Assembly (NCBI GenBank): GCA_021844425.1
Contig: JAKBTL010000103.1
Location: forward strand, 1 to 36,845
Length of the DNA: 36,845 nucleotides
Source of the DNA: Actinomycetes bacterium
Lineage (GTDB): Bacteria > Actinomycetota > Acidimicrobiia > Acidimicrobiales > RAAP-2
Reading direction: 5' to 3'
This document shows, piece after piece, positions 1 to 8,279 of this stretch (within the stretch, counting starts at the first letter, position 1; each line of letters starts with the position of its first letter). The position numbers were made by a program, and so were the translations under genes. The notes under the pieces are model-generated. The model did not search any database, was not told where the DNA came from, and saw only the letters and a program-made list of their open reading frames with translations.

Positions 1-12
1 AGCGGGGCTCTC

Positions 13-64
13 CCTCCCCACGGCCAGAGCCGGGGGCTTCCCGTCCCGCACCCGATTTCGGGTG
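13..64 (+). mobile_element. IS200/IS605 right-end-like hairpin element, copy 1
   Basis: This copy aligns closely with positions 26574-26625: a CTCCCCACGGC arm, a GCCGGGGG arm, then TTCCC, a C-rich stretch and ATTTCGG. The arms form a strong stem around a short loop. Hairpins of this look are found at the right ends of IS200/IS605-type (TnpB-carrying) elements; that assignment rests on resemblance only, because no transposase or TnpB gene lies inside the window. It abuts the point where the following dehydrogenase loses its N-terminus, as expected of an insertion boundary with the element body to the left of the window. Confidence 0.5.
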
Positions 65-1003
65 AGCATCACGGCTCCCAACGCCATGCACGCCGAGGTC
101 ATCGGCGCGGCCGCCGACGCCCGAAAGGCGTTCTGGGTGGAGAAGCCGGTCGGGCGCTCCCCACGCGACGCCATCGGCGCGGCCGCGGCGGCGCGCGCGG
201 CCGGGGTGATGAGCGCCGTGGGCTTCGACTACGAGGTGGTCCCCGCAGTCGTGCACGCGCGCCATCTCATCGACGACGGGACGCTCGGGCCGGTCCGCAC
301 GTACCGCGGGCGCTTCCTCGCCGACTACGCGGCGGACCCCAGTGTCAGCCGATCGTGGCGCTTCGTGCGGAGCGAGGCGGGCACCGGGGTGCTCGGCGAC
401 CTCATGACCCATGTCATCGACCAGGCGTTGCTGCTCTGCGGCCCGATCGACGCAGTGGTCGCGGACGAGGCGACCTTCGTGACCGAGCGGCCCCAGCCGA
501 CCGGCGACATGGCCGGCCACTTCGCCAGGGCCGAAGGCGCGCCAATGGCTCCCGTCGAGAACGAGGACTATCTTGGCGCCCTGGTCCGCTTCACCTCTGG
601 CGCCCGGGGAACGCTCGAAGCAGGGCGCAGCGTCGTCGGTCGGCACGTCCAGGTCGGCTTCGAGCTGGAAGGGGCCGGAGCGGCTCTTGGCTGGACATTC
701 CAGCGGATGAACGAGCTGCAGGTGGCGACGTCCACGCACGGGCCTGACGGCGGGTTCACCGTCGCCTATGCCAAGGACGGGTACGGCGACTTCTCCCGCT
801 TCCAGCCGGGTCCGGGCATCCCGATGGGCTACGACGACCTGAAGGTGATCGAGGGAAGCCGTTTCGTCCGCTCCGTCCTCGCCGACCAGCCCTTGCGCCC
901 GAACATCGACACGATGGCAGAGGTGGCCGAGGTCATAGTGGCACTGCAGCGCTCGGTCGCGTCGGGGAGATGGGAGAAGGTCGCCGCCCTCGGGGACCGG
1001 TGA
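62..1003 (+). pseudogene. Gfo/Idh/MocA oxidoreductase lacking its N-terminal Rossmann region
   Basis: This is the C-terminal 313 residues of a Gfo/Idh/MocA-type NAD(P)-dependent sugar or cyclitol dehydrogenase. It begins at the fourth Rossmann strand (SITAPNAMHAEV), continues through the EKPVG motif with the catalytic Lys and reaches the DLMTH motif, which supplies the Asp and His of the inositol dehydrogenase active site. The GxGxxG motif and first roughly 65-70 residues are absent. The frame is open back to base 2 but encodes nothing like a Rossmann fold; those bases are a hairpin repeat shared with 26574-26625. I infer interruption by an insertion element, so the GTG at 62 is probably not a natural start and the product cannot bind cofactor normally. 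It is the only plus-strand gene in the inositol region. Its last codons and stop lie in the first unit of a tandem repeat. Confidence 0.75.
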
Positions 1004-1102
1004 CGCCTCGCCGCCCTCGGGGACCGGTGACGCCTCGCCGCCCTCGGGGACCGGTGACGCCTCGCCGCCCTCGGGGACCGGTGACGCCTCGCCGCCCTCG
1101 GG
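981..1102 (+). repeat. 27-bp tandem repeat, about 4.5 copies, carrying a stop codon
   Basis: Four identical 27-bp units (981-1007, 1008-1034, 1035-1061, 1062-1088) are followed by a half unit. The first unit contains the last codons (VAALGDR) and TGA stop of the oxidoreductase fragment. Because 27 is a multiple of three, the same TGA recurs in frame at 1028, 1055 and 1082. It fills the space between two convergent genes. There are no variable spacers, so this is not a CRISPR array. Confidence 0.95.
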
Positions 1103-1112
1103 CCCTCCTGGC

Positions 1113-2015
1113 TCACCGCAGCGCGCCGATCATGAAGCCTCCCGAGCCTGCGAGCGCGACGCCCCACAGCGCGACCCGGGCAGCCCGCGAGCCCGGAGGA
1201 GGGACCTTCAGAACCCAGATCCCGATGGCTGCGTTCACGAGAAGGCTGAGCTGGGCGACCGTGAAGCCCACGCCGGTGCCGAGGCGATGGACCACCACGA
1301 GAAGCACCACGTCGCCGATGCCGAAGATCGCCCCGGACCCGACGAGGGCCCCGATCCGCCTGGCCGCGCCGGTGCCTGCATCGAGTCGCAGCGAGCTTCT
1401 GGCCGCCGCGACCATCACCAGCGCGCCAGACAGGATGCCGAGGGCCAGGGGGAAGTTGCCGGCCTGCGCGGACACGCCAGCCCATTGGGCGGGCACGAAG
1501 TACCCGCCCCAGAGGATCCCGGCCGCGATCGCCCAGAGGAGCCCCGCACGCCGCTGCGTGGGGGACCCGCGCGCCTCGTGGGCGGCGCCCTGCGACCCGA
1601 CGATGACGAGCACGCCGAGCACCACGAGCACCAGCGCCACCCCCAGCACCGTCAGGCGTGCCGGGCTCGAGCGGGCGAGCTCGCCGAAGAGCGTGATCCC
1701 GAGCACGAACGCGGTCACGATGTTGAGCGGCGTCCAGGTGCCGGCAGCCCGGGCGAGCCCGGTGAGCTCGGTCGCCCGGAACGCGGCGTAGACCCCGACG
1801 GTCCACGCGACCCCTCCCGCGAAGGGCAGCCAGAGCGCTCGCCACCCGGCTGTCAGGTGGGCGCCGCCCACCGCCAGTGCCACAGACGCCACCACCATGT
1901 TGCCGATCGCCACGTAGACGATGCGGGTCTGCTGGCTCGCCCCGCGCACCGACTGGGAGAGGGGGATCCAGGTGCCGAAGCAGGCCACCATCAGGAGTGC
2001 CAGGACCGCGGTCAC
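1113..2015 (-). CDS. DMT/EamA-type ten-helix transporter, probably sugar or cyclitol
   Basis: This is an integral membrane protein of 300 residues with about ten hydrophobic segments arranged as two similar halves, as in the drug/metabolite transporter superfamily (EamA and GRP/RhaT-like sugar permeases). Recognisable pieces are LLMVACFGTWIPLS at the N-terminus and a second-half segment with WGGYFVPAQW. I chose the GTG at 2015 because it lies 4 bases after the stop of the upstream isomerase gene and begins directly with the first membrane helix; longer versions add an arginine-rich leader overlapping that gene. As last gene of the unit starting near 9300, it may import or export a cyclitol, sugar or product of this pathway. 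The substrate cannot be told from sequence alone. Confidence 0.8.
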   Translation of the reverse strand: MTAVLALLMVACFGTWIPLSQSVRGASQQTRIVYVAIGNMVVASVALAVGGAHLTAGWRALWLPFAGGVAWTVGVYAAFRATELTGLARAAGTWTPLNIVTAFVLGITLFGELARSSPARLTVLGVALVLVVLGVLVIVGSQGAAHEARGSPTQRRAGLLWAIAAGILWGGYFVPAQWAGVSAQAGNFPLALGILSGALVMVAAARSSLRLDAGTGAARRIGALVGSGAIFGIGDVVLLVVVHRLGTGVGFTVAQLSLLVNAAIGIWVLKVPPPGSRAARVALWGVALAGSGGFMIGALR

Positions 2016-2019
2016 CGAG

Positions 2020-2823
2020 TCATCCGGTCGCCTTCGCCGGGCTCCCACGTTCGCCGAAGATGCCGCGGAAGCGCTCGATCGCCAGCTCAGGAGTCTCCGA
2101 CGCCCACGCCTCCAGCCCGACCACCCCGTCGTAGCCGAGCGCCCCGAGACGGCGCGCGACGAAGGGGTAGTCGATCTCACCGGTCCCCGGCTCCGTCCGC
2201 CCGGGCACGTCGGCGACCTGCACCTCCCCGACGTAAGGCAGTGACTCCTCGATCAGCCGGGAGAGGTTCCCCTCGCCGATCTGGGCGTGGTAGAGGTCGA
2301 GGTTCATCCGCAGGTGGGGGCTGCCGACCGCGGCCACGAGCGCGCGCACGTCCGCAGCGCTGGCGAACGGCGTGCCCGGGTGGTCCACGGCGACGTTCAG
2401 GTTCTCCAGCGTGAACACCCGACCCGCGCGCTCGCCCAGCACTGCGACGTGGTCGAGCGTCCGCAGCGCCGTCAGCCACATCGACGGGGTGACGACACCC
2501 ACCGGTCTCACGGGCAGCCCGTCTGCGCCGAGCCCCGTGCCGTGGAGGTTCAGGCGGGGGCAGCCAAGCTCCTCGGCGACCTCCAGCGACCTCGCCGCGC
2601 TCGCCAGGAGCTCTGCTGCACCGCCGGGGTCCGAGAGGGTGCCCGCCACGTAGCCGGTCATCGAGGAGAAGGTCGCCCCGGTGCGACGCAGCGACCCGAT
2701 GTCCTTGGCGGTCCAGTCCCACAGCTCCACCTGGAACCCGAGGTCGTCGAGACGCCGCACCCGCTCGACGAACGGCAGGTCGCAGAAGAGCATCTCCGCG
2801 CACGCCGCGAGCTGGAAGGCCAC
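2020..2823 (-). CDS. Hydroxypyruvate isomerase-like TIM-barrel isomerase
   Basis: This 267-residue protein belongs to the AP-endonuclease-2-like sugar isomerase/epimerase barrels. The segment QVADVPGRTEPGTGEIDY near residue 210 is the hallmark of the Hyi (hydroxypyruvate isomerase) branch. Metal ligands are expected from the conserved Glu and His residues around TLENLN, NLDLYHAQIGEGNL and GLEAW. The GTG start at 2823 lies 2 bases after the TAG of the dehydrogenase upstream and encodes VAFQLAACAEMLF, a typical family beginning. Barrels of this fold in inositol loci include IolI and IolH (inosose isomerase and related enzymes), so here it may isomerise a keto-inositol or the sugar acid produced by the neighbouring dehydrogenases rather than hydroxypyruvate. 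The fold is secure and the substrate is open. Confidence 0.8.
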   Translation of the reverse strand: MAFQLAACAEMLFCDLPFVERVRRLDDLGFQVELWDWTAKDIGSLRRTGATFSSMTGYVAGTLSDPGGAAELLASAARSLEVAEELGCPRLNLHGTGLGADGLPVRPVGVVTPSMWLTALRTLDHVAVLGERAGRVFTLENLNVAVDHPGTPFASAADVRALVAAVGSPHLRMNLDLYHAQIGEGNLSRLIEESLPYVGEVQVADVPGRTEPGTGEIDYPFVARRLGALGYDGVVGLEAWASETPELAIERFRGIFGERGSPAKATG

Positions 2824-2825
2824 GG

Positions 2826-3884
2826 CTAGGCCTCCGGACGATGCTGCCCCGCTGCGCAACGACCGGCGAGGGGCGCTGGCGCATGCCGGCGAACCGACTC
2901 GACGCAGGCGAGGGCGACCCGCAGCGCAGCGCGGGCATCCGCCGGGCCGACTGGCGGACGCGTGCCGCCCTGGACCGCCTCGGCGAACGCCGAGAGCTCT
3001 GCGACGTAGGCGGCATCGAAGAGCTCGGTGTCGCTGCGCACGGTCGCCTGCAGCACACCGGCGGCGGAGTAGCGCACCGCGGCGCCGCGCTGGGGCGCAC
3101 CCGCGGTCATCATGCCGTTGGACCCGAAGACCTCCGCTCGCACGTCGTAGCCGTACACCGCGGAGAAGCTGGCCTCGGCCACGGCCAACGCTCCGTTGCT
3201 GTAGCGGATGGTCACCATCGCGGTGTCGAGGAGGCCGTGCTCCCTGTATGCCGGTGCGACCAGTGCGTCTGCGAACGCGACGACCTCCACTGCTTCCGCG
3301 CCGGGGTTCAAGAACGCCAGCATGTCGAAGTCGTGGATCAGGGTCTCCAAGAAGATCGTCCATGGCGGCACGCGCTCGGGCGCGACCAGCCCGGGGTCAC
3401 GGGTGAGGGACCGTAGGAGCTGCACCGATCCGAGGTCGCCGCTCGCCGCGGCGTCGTGCGCAGCGAGGAAGTCGGGCGCGAACCGCCGATTGAACCCCAC
3501 CTGCACCGCCAGCCCCGACTCCCCTGCGGCCTCCACCACCCGGTCCACCTCGTCGGAGGTGACCGCCATCGGCTTCTCGCAGAAGACCGGCTTGCCGGCT
3601 GCGAGCGCCGAGAGGACCAGCGCTGCATGGTGGCGAGCCGGCGCGGCGATGACGACCGCCTCCACGCGCTCGTCGGCGAGGAGCGCACCGGCATCCCCGT
3701 AGGCAGCAGCCACGCCGAGCTCGGCGGCGAGCGAGCGCGCGCGCTCCTCGTCGGCGTCGGCGACGGCTACGAGCACCGTGTGCGGAAGGCGCCTGGCGAG
3801 CGTGGCGGCGTGGAAGCTCCCCATCCTCCCTGCGCCGATCAGCCCCATGCCGACAGGGGCAGCACCTCTCCTGCGTGGGCTCAC
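2826..3884 (-). CDS. Gfo/Idh/MocA dehydrogenase, inositol 2-dehydrogenase-like, with Asp-to-Glu change
   Basis: A complete NAD(P)-dependent dehydrogenase of 352 residues. The Rossmann motif GAGRMG is at about residues 17-22, CEKPMA with the catalytic Lys near 100, GFNRRFAPDF near 125, and ETLIHDFD near 185. In inositol dehydrogenases the active-site pair is Asp and His spaced as D-x-x-x-H; here the Asp position is Glu, while His is kept. It would oxidise a cyclitol or sugar hydroxyl to a ketone. The GTG start overlaps the TGA of the preceding dehydrogenase in a GTGA, implying coupled translation. It is one of two adjacent paralogues in this transport-linked unit, suggesting that different stereoisomers (scyllo, chiro) or sugars are handled. 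Exact substrate is not decidable. Confidence 0.85.
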   Translation of the reverse strand: MSPRRRGAAPVGMGLIGAGRMGSFHAATLARRLPHTVLVAVADADEERARSLAAELGVAAAYGDAGALLADERVEAVVIAAPARHHAALVLSALAAGKPVFCEKPMAVTSDEVDRVVEAAGESGLAVQVGFNRRFAPDFLAAHDAAASGDLGSVQLLRSLTRDPGLVAPERVPPWTIFLETLIHDFDMLAFLNPGAEAVEVVAFADALVAPAYREHGLLDTAMVTIRYSNGALAVAEASFSAVYGYDVRAEVFGSNGMMTAGAPQRGAAVRYSAAGVLQATVRSDTELFDAAYVAELSAFAEAVQGGTRPPVGPADARAALRVALACVESVRRHAPAPLAGRCAAGQHRPEA

Positions 3885-4987
3885 GTCCTGCCCGCCGGGT
3901 GCCCGACGTCAAGGGCGTCGTCCGTCTCGATGTCGTAGCGGACGCCGTGAGCCGTCGGGTGAGGTCGGGTCCGCACTGGCCGTCCTGCGCGCTGGGAGCG
4001 CGCCGCTGCCATGCCCAGCTCGAACGCAGCCAGCGCGTCCCACCCGCTCGCCCGCACCGGCGCACCGTCGAGCACGCTCGCCGCGAACCCCTCCAGCTCC
4101 AGGCGGTACGCGAGCGGGTAGCGCTCCGTGAAGTCGCGGGCCACCGCGAGGCTCCGCCAGCCCGGCATCCGTGACTCGACGCCGTGCGGTGGGCGGTTGC
4201 CGATGTACATGGAGGCCTTGCTCCCGACGACCTCGGCCGAGCTCTCGTAGCCGTACCCGGCCGAGCGGCCGTTGTCGATCACTCCGAGCGCGCCGCTCTC
4301 GAACCTGAGCGTGATGACCGCCACGTCCACGTCGCCGTGGTCCGCGAAGGCCCTGTCGGTCAGCACGGCCCCTTGCGCCCAGACCTCCACCACCTCCCCC
4401 ATCCACCAGCGCGCGACGTCGAGGTCGTGGAGCGAGACGTCGAGGAACATCCCGCCCGACCCGGTGAGGAAGCTCGCCGGCGGAGAGGACATGTCCCTGA
4501 GCGCCGCACGGTAGAAGTAGAGGTCGCCGAGCTCCCCTCCCCGGGCCCGATCCGCCACCATCACCCAGTCCGGGTCGAACCGCCGGTGCAGCCCCACCTG
4601 GAAGACCACGCCGGATCGCTCGATTGCCTCGAGCGCGGCGAGCGTCTCGTCGTGGTCCAAGGAGATCGGCTTCTCGCAGAACGTGTGCTTGCCGGCTCGG
4701 GCGGCCGCGATCGACAGCTCGGCGTGCGAGGCCGAAGGGGTGGCCACGACGACGGCGTCGACGCCGCCGTCCGCCAAGACGGCATCGGGATCGGCGACGA
4801 ACGGGACGCCCAGCTCGCGAGCGACCTGCTCTCCTCGATCGGCATCGAGGTCCGACACGCAGGCGAGATCGCAGCGCGCCACGCGCCCGGCGAGGTTCTC
4901 TGCGTGGAAGCGCCCCATCCGTCCCAGCCCGAGCACGCCGACCTGCAAACGGCGGCGCGCGTCGGGCGAAGAGCCCGAGCCCGCCAT
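3881..4987 (-). CDS. Gfo/Idh/MocA dehydrogenase, inositol 2-dehydrogenase-like
   Basis: A 368-residue Gfo/Idh/MocA protein with all expected catalytic features: GLGRMG in the N-terminal Rossmann fold, CEKPIS carrying the catalytic Lys, and GGMFLDVSLHDLD, where Asp and His stand in the canonical D-x-x-x-H arrangement of inositol dehydrogenases. Of the intact paralogues in this window it is the closest to the canonical active site. The ATG at 4987 shares its A with the stop of the ABC ATPase gene (TGATG); an in-frame GTG at 4990 directly before it is possible. It sits immediately behind an ABC sugar transporter in the same operon, so it likely oxidises the imported substrate as the first intracellular step. 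Inositol, scyllo-inositol or a pyranose are all reasonable candidates. Confidence 0.87.
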   Translation of the reverse strand: MAGSGSSPDARRRLQVGVLGLGRMGRFHAENLAGRVARCDLACVSDLDADRGEQVARELGVPFVADPDAVLADGGVDAVVVATPSASHAELSIAAARAGKHTFCEKPISLDHDETLAALEAIERSGVVFQVGLHRRFDPDWVMVADRARGGELGDLYFYRAALRDMSSPPASFLTGSGGMFLDVSLHDLDVARWWMGEVVEVWAQGAVLTDRAFADHGDVDVAVITLRFESGALGVIDNGRSAGYGYESSAEVVGSKASMYIGNRPPHGVESRMPGWRSLAVARDFTERYPLAYRLELEGFAASVLDGAPVRASGWDALAAFELGMAAARSQRAGRPVRTRPHPTAHGVRYDIETDDALDVGHPAGRT

Positions 4988-5826
4988 CACTCGGTCGTGA
5001 TGGCGCGGATGACGCCCATGTCGACCTGCTCCCTCTCGATGCCCATCTCCGCCAGCTTCCCCTCGATGATGTAGTGCGCCAGGTCCTGCTCGCTCTGACC
5101 GGTGTTGACGATGTCGGCGATCTTGCGGCCGTGGTAGAAGACCACGAAGCGGTCCGCGACGTCGCGTACCTGCGTGAGGTTGTGCATCACGGCCAGGACA
5201 GCCAGACCGCGGTCTCTCGCAGCCCGCATGAACTCGAACACCTTCTCGGTCTCCTGGATCGACAGCGCCGAGGTGGGCTCGTCGAGGATGAGCATCTTGC
5301 GCTGGAAGGCGACGGCCCGGCCGATGCTGATCGCCTGGCGCTCGCCTCCCGACAGCCGGCTCACGTCCTGACCGATCGCCCGGAGATTGCCGAGCCCGAT
5401 CTCCCTCAGCATCGCCGAGGTCTCGCGCTCCATGCGCTTCAGGTCGAGGAAAGGGCCCTTCCGACGTTCGGCTCCGAGGAAGAAGTTGCGGGCGATGCTC
5501 ATCGAGTCGACGAGCCCCAGGTCCTGGTGCACGGTCTCGACGCCCATCGCCCGGGCATCCGCGGCCGAGTGGAACCGGACGGGCTTCCCCTCGACGAGCA
5601 GAGACCCGCTCGACGCCTGGTACACGCCCGAGAGGATCTTGACGAAGGTCGACTTCCCCGAGCCGTTGTCGCCGATCAGGCCCACGACCTCCCCGAGGGA
5701 GAAGCTGACGTCCACGTCGGAGAGCGCGATCACCGCGCCGAACTGCTTGGTGATGCTGCGCGCCTCGAGCCAGAGAGGCCCCCGAGCCGCGTGCTCCTGC
5801 TCGTCGTTCGTCGTAGGTGCGCTCAT
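4987..5826 (-). CDS. Sugar ABC transporter ATP-binding protein, single nucleotide-binding domain
   Basis: This ATPase of the carbohydrate uptake transporter-2 class powers import of a sugar or cyclitol. It has Walker A GDNGSGKST, signature LSGGERQ, Walker B MLILDEPTSAL and the switch His in MHNL. At 279 residues it carries one nucleotide-binding domain, like FrcA-type ATPases, not the duplicated RbsA or XylG form of about 500 residues, so it presumably acts as a homodimer. The ATG start lies 1 base beyond the permease stop. With the permease and binding protein upstream it forms a complete importer. The C-terminal 25 residues after the ATPase core are short and may contact the dehydrogenase or permease, but nothing indicates a regulatory domain. 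Confidence 0.93.
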   Translation of the reverse strand: MSAPTTNDEQEHAARGPLWLEARSITKQFGAVIALSDVDVSFSLGEVVGLIGDNGSGKSTFVKILSGVYQASSGSLLVEGKPVRFHSAADARAMGVETVHQDLGLVDSMSIARNFFLGAERRKGPFLDLKRMERETSAMLREIGLGNLRAIGQDVSRLSGGERQAISIGRAVAFQRKMLILDEPTSALSIQETEKVFEFMRAARDRGLAVLAVMHNLTQVRDVADRFVVFYHGRKIADIVNTGQSEQDLAHYIIEGKLAEMGIEREQVDMGVIRAITTE

Positions 5827-5827
5827 G

Positions 5828-6919
5828 TCAGCTCTCCGCTCCGTGGACGACCGCGCCGATCCGGGTGTGCATCGCGACCGCGACGATGATGATGATCCCG
5901 ACCACCGCCTGATACCAGTAGGGCGACACCCCGCTCAAGATGAGGCCGCTCGCGAGCATCTGGAGGATCACCGTCCCCACGACGATGCCGACCATCGAGC
6001 CGCGCCCGCCCGTCAGCGCGCATCCCCCCACGACCGACGCCGCGATCGCCTCGAGCTGGTACGCGCTGCCGTAGCCGGCAGACATGGAGCCCAAGTGCGC
6101 GAGCTGGACCGCGCCTGCGAAGGCGGCCAGCATCCCGCACAGCACGAACGCGAGGACGCGGGTCCGCGCCACGGCGACCCCCGCCTCCCGGGCCGCCATG
6201 CGTTTCCCGCCGATCGCATAGATCCAGTTGCCCGTCACGGTCCGGTGGAGCACGACGCCGACGACGAGCGCGATCCCGAGCCACCACAGGATCTCCGAGC
6301 GCATCTGGTCGCCGATGAAGCCGCCGAGCACGTTGAGCAGGGTCGGGGTAGGGGGAAGGATCGTGATGGTGGTCCCGCCGGTCACGATGAGCACCACCGC
6401 GCTCCACAGGAAGTACGTCCCGAGCGTGGCGATGAACGACGGGATGTTGAGGAACACCGTGACGATGCCGTTCAGGAGCCCGATCCCGATCCCGATGCCC
6501 AGGTCGACCAGCAGGCCCTCGATCGGCGGGTACCCGTCGTGGACCATGGTGGCCATGACCAGCGCTGCGAAGGCGAAGTTGGCGCCCACCGAGAGGTCGA
6601 ACTCGCCAGAGATCATGAGGAACCCGACCCCGACGGACACGATGCCCAGCTCGGCGGCGCTGCTCCCGATGCCGCCCCACGTCTGGAAGCTGTCGAAGGT
6701 GCCGCTCGAGGCGAGCGAGAAGACGGCGAAGAGGACGACACCGACCGCGATGATGCCGAACTCCCGCTGGCGGACGAGGCGCGTCAGCGGGGAGCCGCTG
6801 CCCCACCTCGAGAGCGCAGGAGCCTCCGGGGCGACCACGCCTCCACCCGGTCCGCCCGACGTCGGCGCGGACGAAGCCTCCCTGCTCCTGAAGCCGGATC
6901 CCATTGTCCTCAGGCTCAC
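5828..6919 (-). CDS. Sugar ABC transporter permease, RbsC/FrcB family
   Basis: This is an inner-membrane permease of the BPD_transp_2 type with 8-10 hydrophobic helices, forming the translocation channel for the importer. GEFDLSVGAN after the second helix and NIPSFIATLGT in the middle are classic RbsC-family segments, and the EAIAASVVGG region near the C-terminus contacts the ATPase in this family. I place the start at GTG 6919 because GGGGGAG lies 7 bases upstream. An ATG at 6904 gives a product 5 residues shorter. The first 50 residues are Gly/Ser/Pro-rich and probably cytosolic. The 155-base gap to the binding-protein gene holds a strong stem-loop that could set the ratio of binding protein to membrane components. 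Confidence 0.92.
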   Translation of the reverse strand: MSLRTMGSGFRSREASSAPTSGGPGGGVVAPEAPALSRWGSGSPLTRLVRQREFGIIAVGVVLFAVFSLASSGTFDSFQTWGGIGSSAAELGIVSVGVGFLMISGEFDLSVGANFAFAALVMATMVHDGYPPIEGLLVDLGIGIGIGLLNGIVTVFLNIPSFIATLGTYFLWSAVVLIVTGGTTITILPPTPTLLNVLGGFIGDQMRSEILWWLGIALVVGVVLHRTVTGNWIYAIGGKRMAAREAGVAVARTRVLAFVLCGMLAAFAGAVQLAHLGSMSAGYGSAYQLEAIAASVVGGCALTGGRGSMVGIVVGTVILQMLASGLILSGVSPYWYQAVVGIIIIVAVAMHTRIGAVVHGAES

Positions 6920-7025
6920 TTCACTGCTCCCCCGATTGCCGGTGGTGGAGCCTTCGGCAGCCTCGCACACCGAACGCTCCACGACTCTTCCGCACACGCC
7001 CGCCGATCGTCAATGGCAGGCACGT

Positions 7026-7067
7026 GCCGGCTGCGACCGCGCCCGACACGACGCGGCCGCAGCCGGC
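7026..7067 (-). promoter_or_regulatory. Long stem-loop between binding-protein and permease genes
   Basis: A 10-bp perfect stem (GCCGGCTGCG with CGCAGCCGGC) continues after one A-C mismatch with a 5-bp stem (CCGCG with CGCGG) and a 10-base loop. It begins 7 bases after the binding-protein stop codon. No T-run follows, so it is not a textbook intrinsic terminator. In ABC operons such intercistronic hairpins commonly protect the upstream mRNA or attenuate downstream expression; that role is inferred here. Confidence 0.7.
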
Positions 7068-7074
7068 GGAATGC

Positions 7075-8202
7075 TCAATACCCGGTCAGTGTGACGAACT
7101 TGCCGAGCTTCTTCACGTTCTTCGGGGTCAAGAAGGCCGGGCCCGTGTAGATGGTGACAGGCGCCGCGCCGACCGTCGAGCGCAAGAAGAGCTCCTCGAC
7201 GCTGTAGTAGCCCTGGAGGTACGGCTGCTGGTCGAGGGTGAACCCGACCAGGCCCCTCTTGATGTAGTTGAGCACGGTCGAGCTCAGGTCGAACCCGCCG
7301 ATCGGGATCCCCTTCAGGTTGTCGGCCTTGAGCGCTCCCACCGCCTGCTGCGCGCCCGTCGGGCCGAGCTCCATGATGGCTTTCACTGTCTTGTGCGTGG
7401 TCAAGTAGGCGGAGAGCACGCTCGTGCCCGAGCTCACTGTTGTCGAGGTGTTCACGACGGTCGTGGTGATGCCCGCTGGGCCCATGGCCGCCTCGATCCC
7501 CTTGTCCCGCGCGGTCAGTGAGATGTTGGTCGGCTCCTGGTCGACGATGACCACCGGTTCCCCGCTCTTGAGGTGGAAGAGCTTGATGGCCTCGGTCCCC
7601 GCTTCGACCCCCGCTGTGTAGTTGTCCTGTCCGATGTAGGCGAGGTAGGGGTTCGTCGCGGTGGGCTTGCCTGTGTTGGTGGGTGCCGTGTTCATGACGA
7701 CCACCGGGATGCCGTCGTGTGTGGCGGTCTTGAGCGCCGAGCTGAACGCCGTCGGGCTCTCGACTGTCGCCACGATGCCGTTCGGGTGCGCAGCGATCGC
7801 CGTGCTCAGGAGTGTGACAACCGCGGAGACGTTTGTGCACTGCGCGGTCGTGACCTTCAGGATCTTCACGTTGACCCCGAACTGCTTGCCCGCGTCTCGG
7901 GCGCCGTTCCAGACGTTCACCCAGAACGTTGTGGTCGGGCACCCGTGGGACACGAAGTAGTACGTCAGCTTGCCGTGCTTGGGCAGCTTCGCCTTCTTGG
8001 GCTTCTTGGCCCGCGGGGACTCCGCGTGCCTCGCGCTCTTGGACGTGGTGTGGTGCGCCGACGCTGCGAGCGCCGGACCAGCCGCCACGCCCACGAACCA
8101 CGCGCCGAGGGCGACGACGACCGCCGCGACGCCCAGCAGCCGGGCCCCGCCGCCGCCACGCCCTCTCCAGGCATGGTTCCCTGCTCCCGCTCCTCTTCTC
8201 AT
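7075..8202 (-). CDS. Periplasmic sugar-binding protein of ABC transporter (peripla_BP_4 type)
   Basis: An exported substrate-binding protein of 375 residues that captures the sugar or cyclitol for the permease and ATPase encoded downstream. ATG 8202 is preceded by GGAAGGAG at a 6-base distance. Residues 1-47 form an Arg-rich, then hydrophobic signal peptide ending in an Ala-x-Ala-like site; no lipobox cysteine is seen, so it may be a secreted or otherwise anchored protein. After the signal comes an unusual Lys/Ala/Pro-rich segment (residues 55-75) before the binding fold starts at KLTYYFVSHGCP. The two-lobed RbsB-like fold is supported by AYIGQDNYTAGVEAG in the middle and IGGFDLSSTVLNYIKRG near the hinge. 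The ligand is inferred from the inositol neighbourhood only. Confidence 0.9.
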   Translation of the reverse strand: MRRGAGAGNHAWRGRGGGGARLLGVAAVVVALGAWFVGVAAGPALAASAHHTTSKSARHAESPRAKKPKKAKLPKHGKLTYYFVSHGCPTTTFWVNVWNGARDAGKQFGVNVKILKVTTAQCTNVSAVVTLLSTAIAAHPNGIVATVESPTAFSSALKTATHDGIPVVVMNTAPTNTGKPTATNPYLAYIGQDNYTAGVEAGTEAIKLFHLKSGEPVVIVDQEPTNISLTARDKGIEAAMGPAGITTTVVNTSTTVSSGTSVLSAYLTTHKTVKAIMELGPTGAQQAVGALKADNLKGIPIGGFDLSSTVLNYIKRGLVGFTLDQQPYLQGYYSVEELFLRSTVGAAPVTIYTGPAFLTPKNVKKLGKFVTLTGY

Positions 8203-8217
8203 GTGTGCTCCTTCCAC

Positions 8218-8271
8218 TTGGCTCTGAAGTGCCCTTTGGCTCTGAAGTGCCCTTTGGCTCTGAAGTGCTCT
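8218..8271. repeat. 18-bp tandem repeat, three copies
   Basis: Units at 8218-8235, 8236-8253 and 8254-8271 differ only near the end of the third. They fill the space between the aldolase-like gene stop (8280) and the ribosome binding site of the binding-protein gene. Function is unknown. Confidence 0.95.
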
Positions 8272-8279
8272 GGCTGGCT

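Noticed and set aside
970-1791. Plus-strand reading frame through the tandem repeat and the transporter gene
   Set aside because: It is Arg/Pro/Thr-rich antisense of the DMT gene with no recognisable fold.
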